A stretch of 64,000 bases of DNA from G963662905 sp965230045. GTDB lineage: Bacteria; Bacteroidota; Bacteroidia; Bacteroidales; WRLA01. The stretch lies in the NCBI GenBank assembly GCA_965230045.1, contig OZ245940.1, positions 2,604,001 through 2,668,000 on the forward strand, given 5' to 3'. The notes beneath the pieces were generated by a model. It had not been told where the DNA came from, did not search any database, and saw nothing but the letters and a program-made list of their open reading frames with translations. The translations under genes were made by a program, and so were the position numbers. Numbering within the stretch: position 1 is the stretch's first letter; the number at the start of each line of letters is the position of its first letter. This document shows, piece by piece, positions 1 to 9,700 of this stretch.

Positions 1-1593
1 ATTGCTGTAATTCCTGAAGGACTGACTAATTATCCCGTAATCAATACTGTCGTAACGAATCTCCCAAAAGGGATTTCCGTTGTTGGAGACGATACCCCTG
101 AAGGAAATGCAAGTATTACGATCAATGCAGGTGGAGGACTCACTATCTCAGATTTGGTTCTTAGTACAGGCGCCTCTGGCATTGTAATTGGTTCTGACGA
201 AACAGGAACCGGTTCTTTTATTGTTGAAGGAACAATAACCGCCGATGTTACCGTAGAACGCTATTTAACATACGATCGCTGGCATTATATCTCAGCTCCG
301 GCAGCAATTACAGGGAATTTCAATACATTGGGCATGGGACTTACAGGAGATGTTAATGGCGATCAGTTTTATCGCTGGGAAGAGTATTTAGATGTTGATC
401 CATATATCGGCTATTGGGTCGATATTTTAAATGGTAATGGATCCGGTACTTTAATGGATGATGAGGGTTTTGTAAGCTGTAAAGGTTATGCCATCAATTA
501 TATTACAGTTGACGAAACCTTAAGCCTCGCAGGAGTTCCATACACTGCCGATCAGAGTATAGCTGTTAGCAAAACAACCAACAGTACAAACGAAGGGGCC
601 AATTTGGTGGGCAATCCATTCTGCTCAACGATTGCTATAAATTCTACCGCTGATGCTACGAATAATTTCCTTGCCGATAATAGTGATTTGCTGGATGATA
701 ACTATCGGGCAATTTATGTCTGGGATGAGCAGCCTGATTATACCTATGGCGCACGCAGCGATTATGAAGTTATTTGTAATGTTGGTTTTTCCGGAGAGGG
801 CAGTGGATCGCCCTTTGGGAAAGATTACGTAGAGGCCGGACAGGCTTTTATGGTGAAAGTCAAACAAGCCGGTAATATTGAGTTTAATAAGAGCATCAGA
901 AAGCATGGTGATGCACAATTTTGCAAGTCGGGTGAAGAATGGCTCGGAATGGAACTGAAGGTCAGGGGTGCAGACGGCCTGCAAAATTCGAGCATAATTG
1001 CGTTTCATGAAAATATGACCAAAGGCCTTGATCCATCCTTTGATGTCGCTAAGCTTAAGGGAAATCCGGATATTGCGCTTTATACAAGGCTCATTAGTGA
1101 TAATGGCAATGATTTTGCTGTACAGGCATTGCCCATGATCCGGGATGAAAGCTATACCGTAGCTGTTGGTTTGGATATTTCAGAAAATCAAGTGCTTACT
1201 TTTAGCGCCTACCATGAAAATATGGATTTTACCCAAATTCATTTGGAAGACCGTGCGCTCGGGATTTTTACCAACCTGAAAGAAAATGATTATACGGCAG
1301 AGCTTACCGAAAGTGGGGTCGGGCGCTTTTACCTGCACTTTGGTGATTTGACCGATATCGAAGAACAACAAGCAGAAAGTGCTGTCTCAGTCTGGGCGGC
1401 CAAGGGTATGATCAATATTCAAAGCAATCATGACCTGAGCAATAGCCAAATAAGCATTACCGATCTTACAGGCCGTGTTTTAGGTGTTTATGATGGAGTA
1501 GAATCTATTGCAGCACCAAAAACTGCCGGTGTGTATTTTGTTTCACTGGAAATTAATGGCCAAGGCGTTATCCGAAAGGTTTTGGTTCATTAA
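1..1593 (+). CDS. T9SS type A sorting domain protein, 5'-truncated by window edge
   Basis: The frame is open from base 1, so the gene starts upstream; the in-frame TTG at 154 is not a credible start. The visible 530 residues begin with short beta-strand repeats (GNASITINAGGGLTISDL), as in parallel beta-helix surface proteins. A middle region shared with the other large secreted proteins here follows (GANLVGNPF, then a KxxAxVxAGQAFMVKV-like segment). The C-terminus is a type A sorting tail: ITDLTGRVLGVYDG, then AGVYFVSLEINGQ and a basic end RKVLVH. Such tails direct export across the outer membrane by T9SS and are cleaved on the surface. The tail is more diverged from the minus-strand paralogues than they are from each other. 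Substrate or ligand unknown. Confidence 0.85.
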   Translation: MAVIPEGLTNYPVINTVVTNLPKGISVVGDDTPEGNASITINAGGGLTISDLVLSTGASGIVIGSDETGTGSFIVEGTITADVTVERYLTYDRWHYISAPAAITGNFNTLGMGLTGDVNGDQFYRWEEYLDVDPYIGYWVDILNGNGSGTLMDDEGFVSCKGYAINYITVDETLSLAGVPYTADQSIAVSKTTNSTNEGANLVGNPFCSTIAINSTADATNNFLADNSDLLDDNYRAIYVWDEQPDYTYGARSDYEVICNVGFSGEGSGSPFGKDYVEAGQAFMVKVKQAGNIEFNKSIRKHGDAQFCKSGEEWLGMELKVRGADGLQNSSIIAFHENMTKGLDPSFDVAKLKGNPDIALYTRLISDNGNDFAVQALPMIRDESYTVAVGLDISENQVLTFSAYHENMDFTQIHLEDRALGIFTNLKENDYTAELTESGVGRFYLHFGDLTDIEEQQAESAVSVWAAKGMINIQSNHDLSNSQISITDLTGRVLGVYDGVESIAAPKTAGVYFVSLEINGQGVIRKVLVH

Positions 1594-1663
1594 TCTGCAG
1601 TTCTTGTTTTACAGGATGCGCTTGGGCGAATTATCACTTATAAGGTGGAGCCTTAAAAACAGA

Positions 1664-1697
1664 TATTCATCCGATGACTCCAAGTCATCGGATGAGT
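1664..1697. repeat. ATCCGATGACT palindrome, copy 1
   Basis: Near-perfect inverted repeat: arms TCATCCGATGACT (1667-1679) and AGTCATCGGATGA (1683-1695) around a CCA loop. It lies about 70 bp after the stop of the plus-strand T9SS gene and just beyond the 3' end of the minus-strand tail remnant, so it could act as a bidirectional terminator. The same palindrome recurs at 13272 and 20437, with a degraded copy at 25133. Confidence 0.8.
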
Positions 1698-1740
1698 GGT
1701 TTATATGGTTTTGGCTTTTCCTATTAATCAGAAAACATTA

Positions 1741-1962
1741 TTCTACAATGATCTTCTTCGTTATACGCTTATGATCTGCTTCCACTGTAACAAGATACAC
1801 ACCTGTGCTTGATGGTGCAGGGATGTTTTCAACATTTCCCCAAACACCCAGCATCCTTCCGGCAATGTCAGTGAGCATGAAGCCTTCTGCGGGGCTTTTA
1901 CTTTGGATGATGATGATGCCCCGGCCACATACACCCGCGCGGCATTACCGTTGATTTTCGGC
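1741..1962 (-). pseudogene. Decayed T9SS sorting-tail remnant
   Basis: This stretch is the last about 220 nt of a minus-strand T9SS protein, strongly similar at DNA level to the tails at 3752-3975 and 13376-13600 (end HKRITKKIIVE type, preceded by PAPSSTGVYLVTVEADH-like sequence). Near 1920 it reads GATGATGATGATGCCCCGG where the intact copies have GATGATGATGTTGCCACCGG, a one-base deletion that shifts the frame. Nothing recognisable lies further 5' (above about 1962), so this is a truncated, frameshifted 3' fragment. The flank on its 3' side, including the ATCCGATGACT palindrome and TTTATATGGTTTTGG, matches the flank of the 13376 gene, so gene tail and terminator region were copied together. 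Confidence 0.8.
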
Positions 1963-2011
1963 ACAACCCGGGGCCGTTTTCCCCTGCAAAATTTTTAAAG
2001 ATGGTGTGGGG

Positions 2012-2884
2012 TCAGTCGGAAAAAATGACCCTGTTTGTCAACATTCTGAAATGTTCGCGCGTCCACAAATCAAAAATCCTGTGGTCTTTGATAAAGGGCT
2101 TTACCTCCTCAATTACTTTAGCTATTTCCAAATTGTCAATTTTTGCGTTCATCAATGCGACAAACTTTTTTTTATCCAAATTTTCATTCCTTTCCAGGTC
2201 TCCGCTTTCGATCATTCTTTGGCGCAGGTAGTCAAGATTCAGCCTGGCGTTTCTGCTTACGTACCACTCAAAATCGAACCAGTCCCTGCCTTTTACCCTC
2301 CTTTTCCACTTTCGGCAAAGCACAGCATGCATTTTTCCGGCATAGAGGTTGGGCAAGGTCATCGAAACGATGTTGAATGTTACCGGCAATAAAAGTGTTT
2401 TTACTTCCGTTTGAAAATTCAGTGGTGGATTGGTATCCACTTCCAGCTTAATTTTTAACTTTTTCCCGGGATGAATGCCGCTGAGCAGGTTTCCGTTGTT
2501 TTCGGCTATGTCCAGGGTATGAATGGATGTACCGTTTTTTAAAAATGCGGATTCAATACCTGATGCATCCTTGTTTACAGATCGTTTCGTGATGACAACA
2601 TGTAAGCCAAGGGCCTCAAATTCTTCGATAATGTTTTGGAAATATGGCTCAATATTAAAATCAGGATTTTTTTCGATGAGCGAAAAGTCGAGGTCTTCCG
2701 AAAAGCGGCGCGAACCATATAATATCCGTAAGGCTGTGCCTCCATAAAATGCCGCACTGGCGAAAAAGTTTCCCCGGTATAAGCCGAGCAGTACAATTTC
2801 CTGAAAAATTTCTTTCAGTGCATTTATCAGGTCATTTTCAGTGTCAATGGCATATTTTGCCAACATTTGTTCGATTATTGTCAT
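2012..2884 (-). CDS. AbiEii-type nucleotidyltransferase toxin
   Basis: A 290-residue AbiEii/AbiGii-family protein. The nucleotidyltransferase signature is clear: FYGGTALRILYG (residues 46-57) followed by RRFSEDLDF, giving the GG-T and DxD (D64, D66) active-site elements. In this family the enzyme transfers nucleotides to an RNA target, such as tRNA acceptor ends, and acts as the toxin of type IV systems that abort phage infection. The ATG at 2884 is chosen because it overlaps the TGA of the upstream antitoxin gene (ATGA). An upstream in-frame start at 2950 would add 22 residues lying inside the antitoxin gene. The tail is intact, ending about 50 bp from the decayed T9SS fragment. Family assignment is strong; the target is inferred. 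Confidence 0.9.
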   Translation of the reverse strand: MTIIEQMLAKYAIDTENDLINALKEIFQEIVLLGLYRGNFFASAAFYGGTALRILYGSRRFSEDLDFSLIEKNPDFNIEPYFQNIIEEFEALGLHVVITKRSVNKDASGIESAFLKNGTSIHTLDIAENNGNLLSGIHPGKKLKIKLEVDTNPPLNFQTEVKTLLLPVTFNIVSMTLPNLYAGKMHAVLCRKWKRRVKGRDWFDFEWYVSRNARLNLDYLRQRMIESGDLERNENLDKKKFVALMNAKIDNLEIAKVIEEVKPFIKDHRIFDLWTREHFRMLTNRVIFSD

Positions 2885-3525
2885 AGTGCCGCGATATAAT
2901 TGTACAACAATTTTATTTTTTTCGATTTTGTGATTTCGTAATAATCCCACATTATTGCAGGGTTCAAATTTTTTATTTCATCATCGTCAATCCTTAAATC
3001 ATCATTCAAAAACGCATGGATCATTTTTTTGGAGGTGAAGGTGTAATCGGAAATAAAATATATTTTATCACAAAGTGCTTTTTCCTTTCCTGCAATTAAA
3101 AAATTGCCTGCATGGGATTTTTCAATAGTGATGCCTAAGCCAAAAATATCCGGTTTGATTTGCCGGTACGAGAACACTCCAATTGTTGTATTAAAGGTTC
3201 TGGAGCGTTTTGTGGTCATCGCAGTAAGGGTATAAACTGTTTCCGGAATTAAGCCGTGGTAACTCAGGGCCCAGTCCAAAGAAACGTAAGAGGGTCCTAA
3301 AAGGTTGTTGGATATTATTTCCATTGGTATGTTCGCCTGCCTGCCCGGCGGTTTATGTAGGTACATTCCTCTTATTAAGGGCACAAGGACGCCCTTTTCC
3401 TTTAGCTTTCTTATTTTATCGTTGATATTTACGTATCCAATGTTGGAGAGAACGCTTTTTAAAGCAGCATGATCCATAAGGCTACCTTGAATCTTCGCCA
3501 TATTTTCTTCAAAGGCAATATCCAT
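2881..3525 (-). CDS. AbiEi-family antitoxin / transcriptional regulator
   Basis: A 214-residue protein with the AbiEi layout. An N-terminal winged-helix segment (about residues 15-60) includes IRKLKEKGVLVPLIRGMYL. A C-terminal domain follows with YVSLDWALSYHGLIPE and EKALCDKIYF, both typical of AbiEi. AbiEi proteins repress their own promoter and neutralise the co-encoded AbiEii toxin in a type IV manner, without tight protein-protein binding. Its TGA overlaps the toxin ATG by four bases, so the pair is translationally coupled. The pair lies between a T9SS-tail remnant and a T9SS gene, a typical accessory position. The promoter was not resolved; the AT-rich stretch 3526-3600 is the only candidate. 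Confidence 0.88.
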   Translation of the reverse strand: MDIAFEENMAKIQGSLMDHAALKSVLSNIGYVNINDKIRKLKEKGVLVPLIRGMYLHKPPGRQANIPMEIISNNLLGPSYVSLDWALSYHGLIPETVYTLTAMTTKRSRTFNTTIGVFSYRQIKPDIFGLGITIEKSHAGNFLIAGKEKALCDKIYFISDYTFTSKKMIHAFLNDDLRIDDDEIKNLNPAIMWDYYEITKSKKIKLLYNYIAAL

Positions 3526-3677
3526 AATTACTAATCTTGCATGCTTAATCTGTAAATTGCATATTAACTCTGCAATATTAGTAATTATTTTGGAATTATT
3601 TCCTTTGAATTTGCTGTGTAGTTGCAGGGCGACCGGCCACCGGAATTAGGGCTCCTGGCGGTTTTGGTTTTTCTGAT

Positions 3678-3739
3678 GTAGAGGCGCACGGCCTGCCCCG
3701 TTCCGATAGTTATCGGAATCGGGGGCCGTGCGCCTCTAC
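3678..3739 (-). terminator. Nested GTAGAGGCGCACGGCC hairpin after T9SS gene
   Basis: Perfect 16-bp arms at 3678-3693 (GTAGAGGCGCACGGCC) and 3724-3739. The loop holds a second perfect hairpin, TTCCGATA-GT-TATCGGAA (3701-3718). It begins 12 bp beyond the stop of the minus-strand gene at 3752. There is no long T run, so it is either a stable 3' mRNA end or a BIME-like insertion; a related GTAGAGGCGCA hairpin sits after the 13376 gene. Confidence 0.65.
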
Positions 3740-3751
3740 ACCATAAAAACA

Positions 3752-6661
3752 TTATTCCACAATGATCTTCTTCGTTATACGCTTATGATCTGCTTCCAAT
3801 GTAACAAGATAAACCCCTGTGCTTGATGGTGCGGGGATGTTTTCAACATTATCCCATACGCCCAAAGTCCTGCCGGCAATGTCGGTGAGGGTGATACGTC
3901 CTGCAGGGCTTTCGCTTTGGACAATGATGTTGCCACCGGCCACATACGCCTGCACGGCATTACCGCTGATTTCTTCTACAGCCGTAGTGTTCAGGTGCAG
4001 TTTAAAGCGTGTTTCATCGTCGTTTAAGCTCCAGTCGAAGGTGTAAGCTCCTTGCGTGAGGTCGTGGAAAATATTGAGTTTGCTGTCTTCGAGCAAGGCA
4101 GTAGAAATATCCGCGATTTCTTTGATGTCGATGGAGTAGGTGCCGGCTTCGTTATTGGTAAAACCTAGTTGGATGGATTCGGTTTGTGGTCGCACATCCA
4201 CGGCCAGATTGCCATCGGGGCATATTGAATAAAGCTGACTTACACCATCGTTTACGGATATTATTTTCCATGCATCGTATTTCTGATCGAAATGAACATC
4301 AGCCATTTCGTTGAAAATTATCCAGAATTCGTCCGTGTGCTTCTTTCCGGTTGCATTTAATATAATGCCGAATTCGAGTGTTATACCTTCATTTTCTTTT
4401 TTGCCCAACGAACCGTGACAGCGTTTGCTATTATCCAGGTTAAAGTTGTTTGAAACGCCGGCGCCTTTATAGATGAAGAAGCCTTCCATGGGGTTTACAT
4501 AGCGGGAACCTGCACCTGCTCCGGCTTCCGTTCTTTCATCATAATCTGTTCCAGTCCAGGTATATTTTGAGCCATATCCCTCAATATAATCCCAATCAAG
4601 GTATGATGGATAAGGATTTCCTACGAAGTTCATCCATTTATTGGTACCTGTTCCATTGGAGGTGATGGCAATGCTTTGATCGCCGGTGTTGGGTGTTCCG
4701 GTGTAAGTGAAATCCATCTTTGCCCCATCGTCCATCCACAGGCTGAATCCTTTTGCGGGAGTAAGTTCGGTTTCCGGATTGGTAATATCCTGCCATCCGG
4801 CTTCCGGCCCATCGCCTTCTATCCATTGCTGCAGATACATCTCATCAAATAAATCCCCGGCATCTGTGTTGTTGTTGGGCGCGGAAATAAAATGCCAATG
4901 GCCGTCTTCGGCGAGGCTTTGTTTTACGTTGATGGTTCCATTGCTGGTAATCGTACCTCTTGTGATGAGTGAGCCGCCGGAATTGATAGTCATCGTGCCA
5001 AAATTGTGAAGGTTTATGCCAATTGTTAACTCATCATCAACACTTAAAGCAAAGTTGGCACCAGTGCCCACAACCAGGTTCCTTATATTTGATGCTCCAA
5101 GGACGGGCATTGTATTGTCTCCAAAATTATAAATGCTTATACATCTTTTATCACTGGGGAGATCACCAATACTCCAGTTGGTTGTGCTTGTCCAGTTGTC
5201 ATCCTCCGTATCTAACCAAGTGTAAAAACTTTTGCATCTTCCCCAGGTACAGCCACTTTGAGTTCCGTCAACCGGGGTTCCTACATAAGCGGCATCCGGG
5301 ACAGTTGTTCCTCCAGGTTGATCAAATTTCCAATACATTTTCAGATCCGTTTCTCCACCGGTAAGGGATAGATACATATTTTCCCTGATCTGTTCGGCTG
5401 TACGGCAACTTTCCCAAACCCTAACTTCATCGATATAACCTTTTAAAAAGTAATCAAAGGTTGACGATCCGTCGTAACCAGCCCCAAGTGCCAGATCGCA
5501 CAAATTGCATGTGCTAGTGGGAATATCATCGGTACAGGTTCCTGTGGCAACCAATATACCATCCACATATAGCTTCATCTGATCACTGGCAGCATTTTTA
5601 TCATAGGTACCTGCAATATGATACCAATATGTTGGTGATATATCAAAAGTACCAGGTTGAATATAGTGGCCATTGATGGCAAATCTCGGTTTTGGATCGT
5701 AATCGCCATCAAATGCGAGTGCATATGCTGCATCGCCCAATCCCACACCAGCACCAGAAGATTTAGGACGATATAATATTCTGGGATAATCACCCCCTCC
5801 AACTATTGCTGACAAATATACCATTGATTCTATGGTAATCACATCGGTACTGTTATGCTTATTACCGGCAGGGCAGCTTACATAATCCCCATCACCAGCA
5901 CCGGAAAAATAAAGGCCATATTTAGTGTCGTACCAGGCAGAAGAGGGATAAGTGGAGGTATTAACAGCTGTTGCGTCGTAGGATGTTGTACCTTCGGCAT
6001 TGTCAACAACAGTCCCCGAAGTTTCATCCATCTTATAATAAACCTCCAGGCCGGCGTCAGAAGTAGGTGCTGACTGGTACATATACTGTCTGATCTCTGC
6101 TTGGGTTCGAATATCATTCCATATCCGGAACTCATCAAGGGCACCATCAAGGTGGCCAGTACCATCTGACCGACATCCAAGATAAATATTGTTGCTCCCT
6201 GTTCCTGCAGTAAAAGTAGATAAATTGCCTCCACTTTGTTCAACACCATTAACATAAAGACCCACTTCAGTTTCAGAAGCATCCCAGGTTAATGCTATGT
6301 GATACCAAATACCTACTTTTAGTTGATCATTGGTAGATTCTGTATATTCTGTTGTGGAGCTAACTTCTACACCAGCCTGAATATAACCAGTACTTGGTAT
6401 GCTTATCTGAACAAAACGGTAATCATCTGCGGGATGATTAATGATTTCGAATAGTCGGGTGTTTGTTCCATAAGCCTCCAGATCATCAATTCTGGCCCAC
6501 AATTCAACGGTAAAATCGTTGTTTTCGATATCGGCAAACAATGCAGGTGCATTATCTGAGTGGACATTACTACTTGAGCCATTAAAATCTCTGGAGTAAT
6601 TTTGGGCTTCCAAAAACAGAATTGAAAGCATGCAGGCAAGAAGGAGTAATGTCTTTTTCAT
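3752..6661 (-). CDS. LamG-domain surface protein with T9SS type A tail
   Basis: A 969-residue secreted protein with an N-terminal signal peptide (MKKTLLLLACMLSILFLEAQ). Two concanavalin/LamG-like laminin-G domains follow, about residues 22-230 and 250-445. Each has the FTVELWARI- or VITIESMVY-type opening, a YHIALTWD/YHIAGTYD strand and an LDEFRIW/IDEVRVW strand near the end. A linker with W-rich repeats (about 475-570) leads to the middle domain shared with the neighbouring giants (WHFISAP, LTPAKGFSLW, NFVGNPYPSYLDWD). The C-terminal sorting tail has ITLTDIAGRTLGVWDN and ends in TKKIIVE. LamG domains commonly bind glycans; whether this is an adhesin or a polysaccharide-binding protein is inference. 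It is the third of three consecutive large minus-strand genes, each followed by a long hairpin, so separate transcription is likely. Confidence 0.9.
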   Translation of the reverse strand: MKKTLLLLACMLSILFLEAQNYSRDFNGSSSNVHSDNAPALFADIENNDFTVELWARIDDLEAYGTNTRLFEIINHPADDYRFVQISIPSTGYIQAGVEVSSTTEYTESTNDQLKVGIWYHIALTWDASETEVGLYVNGVEQSGGNLSTFTAGTGSNNIYLGCRSDGTGHLDGALDEFRIWNDIRTQAEIRQYMYQSAPTSDAGLEVYYKMDETSGTVVDNAEGTTSYDATAVNTSTYPSSAWYDTKYGLYFSGAGDGDYVSCPAGNKHNSTDVITIESMVYLSAIVGGGDYPRILYRPKSSGAGVGLGDAAYALAFDGDYDPKPRFAINGHYIQPGTFDISPTYWYHIAGTYDKNAASDQMKLYVDGILVATGTCTDDIPTSTCNLCDLALGAGYDGSSTFDYFLKGYIDEVRVWESCRTAEQIRENMYLSLTGGETDLKMYWKFDQPGGTTVPDAAYVGTPVDGTQSGCTWGRCKSFYTWLDTEDDNWTSTTNWSIGDLPSDKRCISIYNFGDNTMPVLGASNIRNLVVGTGANFALSVDDELTIGINLHNFGTMTINSGGSLITRGTITSNGTINVKQSLAEDGHWHFISAPNNNTDAGDLFDEMYLQQWIEGDGPEAGWQDITNPETELTPAKGFSLWMDDGAKMDFTYTGTPNTGDQSIAITSNGTGTNKWMNFVGNPYPSYLDWDYIEGYGSKYTWTGTDYDERTEAGAGAGSRYVNPMEGFFIYKGAGVSNNFNLDNSKRCHGSLGKKENEGITLEFGIILNATGKKHTDEFWIIFNEMADVHFDQKYDAWKIISVNDGVSQLYSICPDGNLAVDVRPQTESIQLGFTNNEAGTYSIDIKEIADISTALLEDSKLNIFHDLTQGAYTFDWSLNDDETRFKLHLNTTAVEEISGNAVQAYVAGGNIIVQSESPAGRITLTDIAGRTLGVWDNVENIPAPSSTGVYLVTLEADHKRITKKIIVE

Positions 6662-6709
6662 GATTGTAGGTTTTTGCTTGGTTTTGTGCTTTATTTTTTT
6701 GTCAAGTTG

Positions 6710-6735
6710 AGACGTACCGAAGCTTCGGTACGTCT
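6710..6735 (-). terminator. Perfect 26-bp palindrome abutting stop codon
   Basis: AGACGTACCGAAG and its exact complement CTTCGGTACGTCT meet without a loop at 6710-6735, immediately after the TAA (6738-6736) of the giant gene on the minus strand. On that strand the downstream bases include AAAAAAAT rather than a T run. It could form a 3'-end hairpin or be a small palindromic repeat. Confidence 0.6.
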
Positions 6736-9700
6736 TTACCGGATTATAATTTTTTTCGTTATTTGTTGATTATCCGATTCCACCATCACCAGATACACAC
6801 CTGCTGTTTCGGGTGCCGGGATTTGCTCTGCATTTCCCCAAACACCAAGCGTCCTGCCGGCAATGTCGGTGAGGGTGATGCTTTCTGCAGGGCTTTCACT
6901 TTGGATGATGATGTTGCTACCGGCCACATACGCCTGCACGGCACTACCGTTGATTTCTTCAACCGCAGTGGTGTTTAAATGCAGTTTAAAACGTGTTTCA
7001 TCGTCGGTTAAGCTCCAGTCGAAGGTGTAGGCTCCTTGTGTGATATCGTGGAAGATGTTGAGTTTAGTGTCTTCGAGGGTGGCAGTGGAAATATCCGCGA
7101 TTTCTTTGGCGCCGATGGAGTAGCTTCCGGCTTCATTATTGGCGAAACCGAGCTGGATGGATTCGGTTTCGGGGCGCACATCCACGGCCAGATTGCCATC
7201 GGGGCATTGTGACCAGATCTGACAAATGCCTGATGTGCCACTGATGAATTTCCAGGCATCACGGGGCAGCTCGAAGTTTTCGTTTGCAGCAGCATCAAAA
7301 ACGATATAAAGCGCATCGCTATAATTTTCACTGATGGCAGAAAGCACAATTCCGTTGGAAAGCGCAGTAGCTTCTTTTTTCGCTGAATTGTGCGTGCGCA
7401 TGTCGTTAGTGAGCATAAATGTATTGCCCGATGAACCGGTTACCACGAAGAAACCTTCCATTGGAGCAACATAGCGACTGCCATCCCCAGCGCCGGCTTC
7501 CGTACGTTCATCATAATCTGCTCCGTTCCAGGTATATTTCGTGCCGTAACCATCTACTTCATCCCAGTCAATATAGGAAGGATAGGGGTTTCCTACGAGG
7601 TTGGCGCCATCATTTTGTTCGCTGTTGTCGTGATAATCCAGGCTGATGTCCTGATTACCGGTATTGGGCGTGCCGGTGAAAGTAAAGTCTCCCTTTCCAC
7701 CATCCGGGCTCCATAAACTATAGCCTTTTGCTGGGCTGAGGTCTTCATCCGGCTCCGTGATGTCGATCCATTCTTTGCTTGCTTCATCCCATTGCTGCAG
7801 GTACATTCCATTAAAAATTGAAGCTTTCGCATTGTTGGTAGGTGCTGCAATAAAATGCCAGTGTCCATCATCGGCGATAGTTTTTTCTATGCTGATCGTG
7901 CCTTCATTGGTGATGGTGCCATAGGTGATCAATGAACCGCCATCCCCAACTGTGAGGCTTGCCCCACTATTGACGGTCAGGTCGTTGATGCTGGCGCCAT
8001 CGTTGGGGATTTCGGGAGCGTGCGATTTTGTGGCTTCGATGGTAATATCTTTGTGTTCAGTGGGCACGCCCAGGCTTTTCGACCAGTTATCCGGGTCGTT
8101 CCAGTCGCTGCTTACGGCACCGGTCCAGTCCATGGGGGTTTCCTGATAGCCCAAAAACGGATAACCATCTTTCACTACTTTTGATTCATCCATGTCCCAG
8201 TAATCATCCGTTCCATGTGCTGTTTCACCCACAAAATCCCATCCGGCATTGGTATAGGTCGATAGGGTTTTCATTTGAGCTGTGGTTTTGCCGGTTTCGC
8301 CTGATCCTTCGCAACCGCTCCAATCCTGTCCCGTAGTTTCTTCATTCCAGAAATTACCAGAACCACAACTTGATTCAATACCATGATCTTCACCACTAAA
8401 ACCTCCTACATAATTTGACGCATTAGGAGCATTTACCAAGCCTGTTGCATAAGAATTATAGACTTTGTTATCATTATCCTGATAATATGCCCCAACAAAA
8501 CCGCCAATACCGTAATATGAAGTGTTTGTAGAATTTGGAGCAGAAACACTTCCGTTGGCATAACAGTTGTTTATTTCACCAGCTCTATTACTATAGAAAG
8601 ATAATGCACCAGCAAATCCACCAATACGGCCATATGAAGATGTGTTACAGATTACATTTACAGTAGAATAAGATTGATTGATTTCCCCTTCATCAATCCA
8701 GCCAACGAAGCCTCCGCAACCTCTACCTGCAGCGGTTAGCGTTCCTTCTGCGCTACATTTTTGTATTATACTATTTCCTGATTTTTCGCCAATAAAACCA
8801 CCAACTCCGCTATTGCTTCCATCTGCTTCTACTGTTCCGTTAAACGATGATTCTTCAATGGTTCCGATTCCCGACATATAATCATATCCAATGACACCAC
8901 CAACACGGTAAGTGCCAGACACAGACCCTGTAACATTGCATGAAGAGATATTGGTAGTTCCTGCCAGATAAGCTGCCAGACCACCTATGTACTGATCACC
9001 TGATATATCAACATTTGTCAAAGTTATGTTATTAATTGTTCCGTTATTTACATAGCCGAAAAATCCGATATAATCCTGGTTTGGACGGTTTATTGTTAAA
9101 CCTGATATTGTATGCTTCTGACCATTAAAATTACCGGTGAATTTGGATGAGCTTGTTCCAATAGGACTAAACCCTGCTCCACTATTCCAGGTAGAAGTGG
9201 CGCTGGCATCAATATCTGATATAAGGATAAAATTATCACCCCATGATGAATTATTTTCACAAATCCATAACAAATGATCTAAAGTTGAGACTTCTCTTGG
9301 GTTGCCTGTTGGCTCAACCCCTGCAGGTGGGGGATCTATGTTTGTTTGCCAGTATAGATACGGATATCCATCATTCTCTGATTCGTCGATGCCCCAAATT
9401 GGAGTAGTAAAATCCCATCCGGCATTGGTATAAGTGCTCTGTGTTGTCATTTCGGCTGTAGTTTTGCCCGTTCCGGCTGCACTGCTGACCTGACCTGATG
9501 TTTGGGTATCCCAGAATGAATCTTCCACCCAATTTGTTCCATTACCGATCAAACCACCGGTATATGAATTTCCGGAGACACTTCCTTTGGAATAACACTT
9601 TTTAATATATTTATATGATAGATCACCGACCAAACCGCCTACATAATCATGGCCGCTTACACTGTTTTGGCTGTAGCAGTTGGTAAGGGCTGAGCCGTGA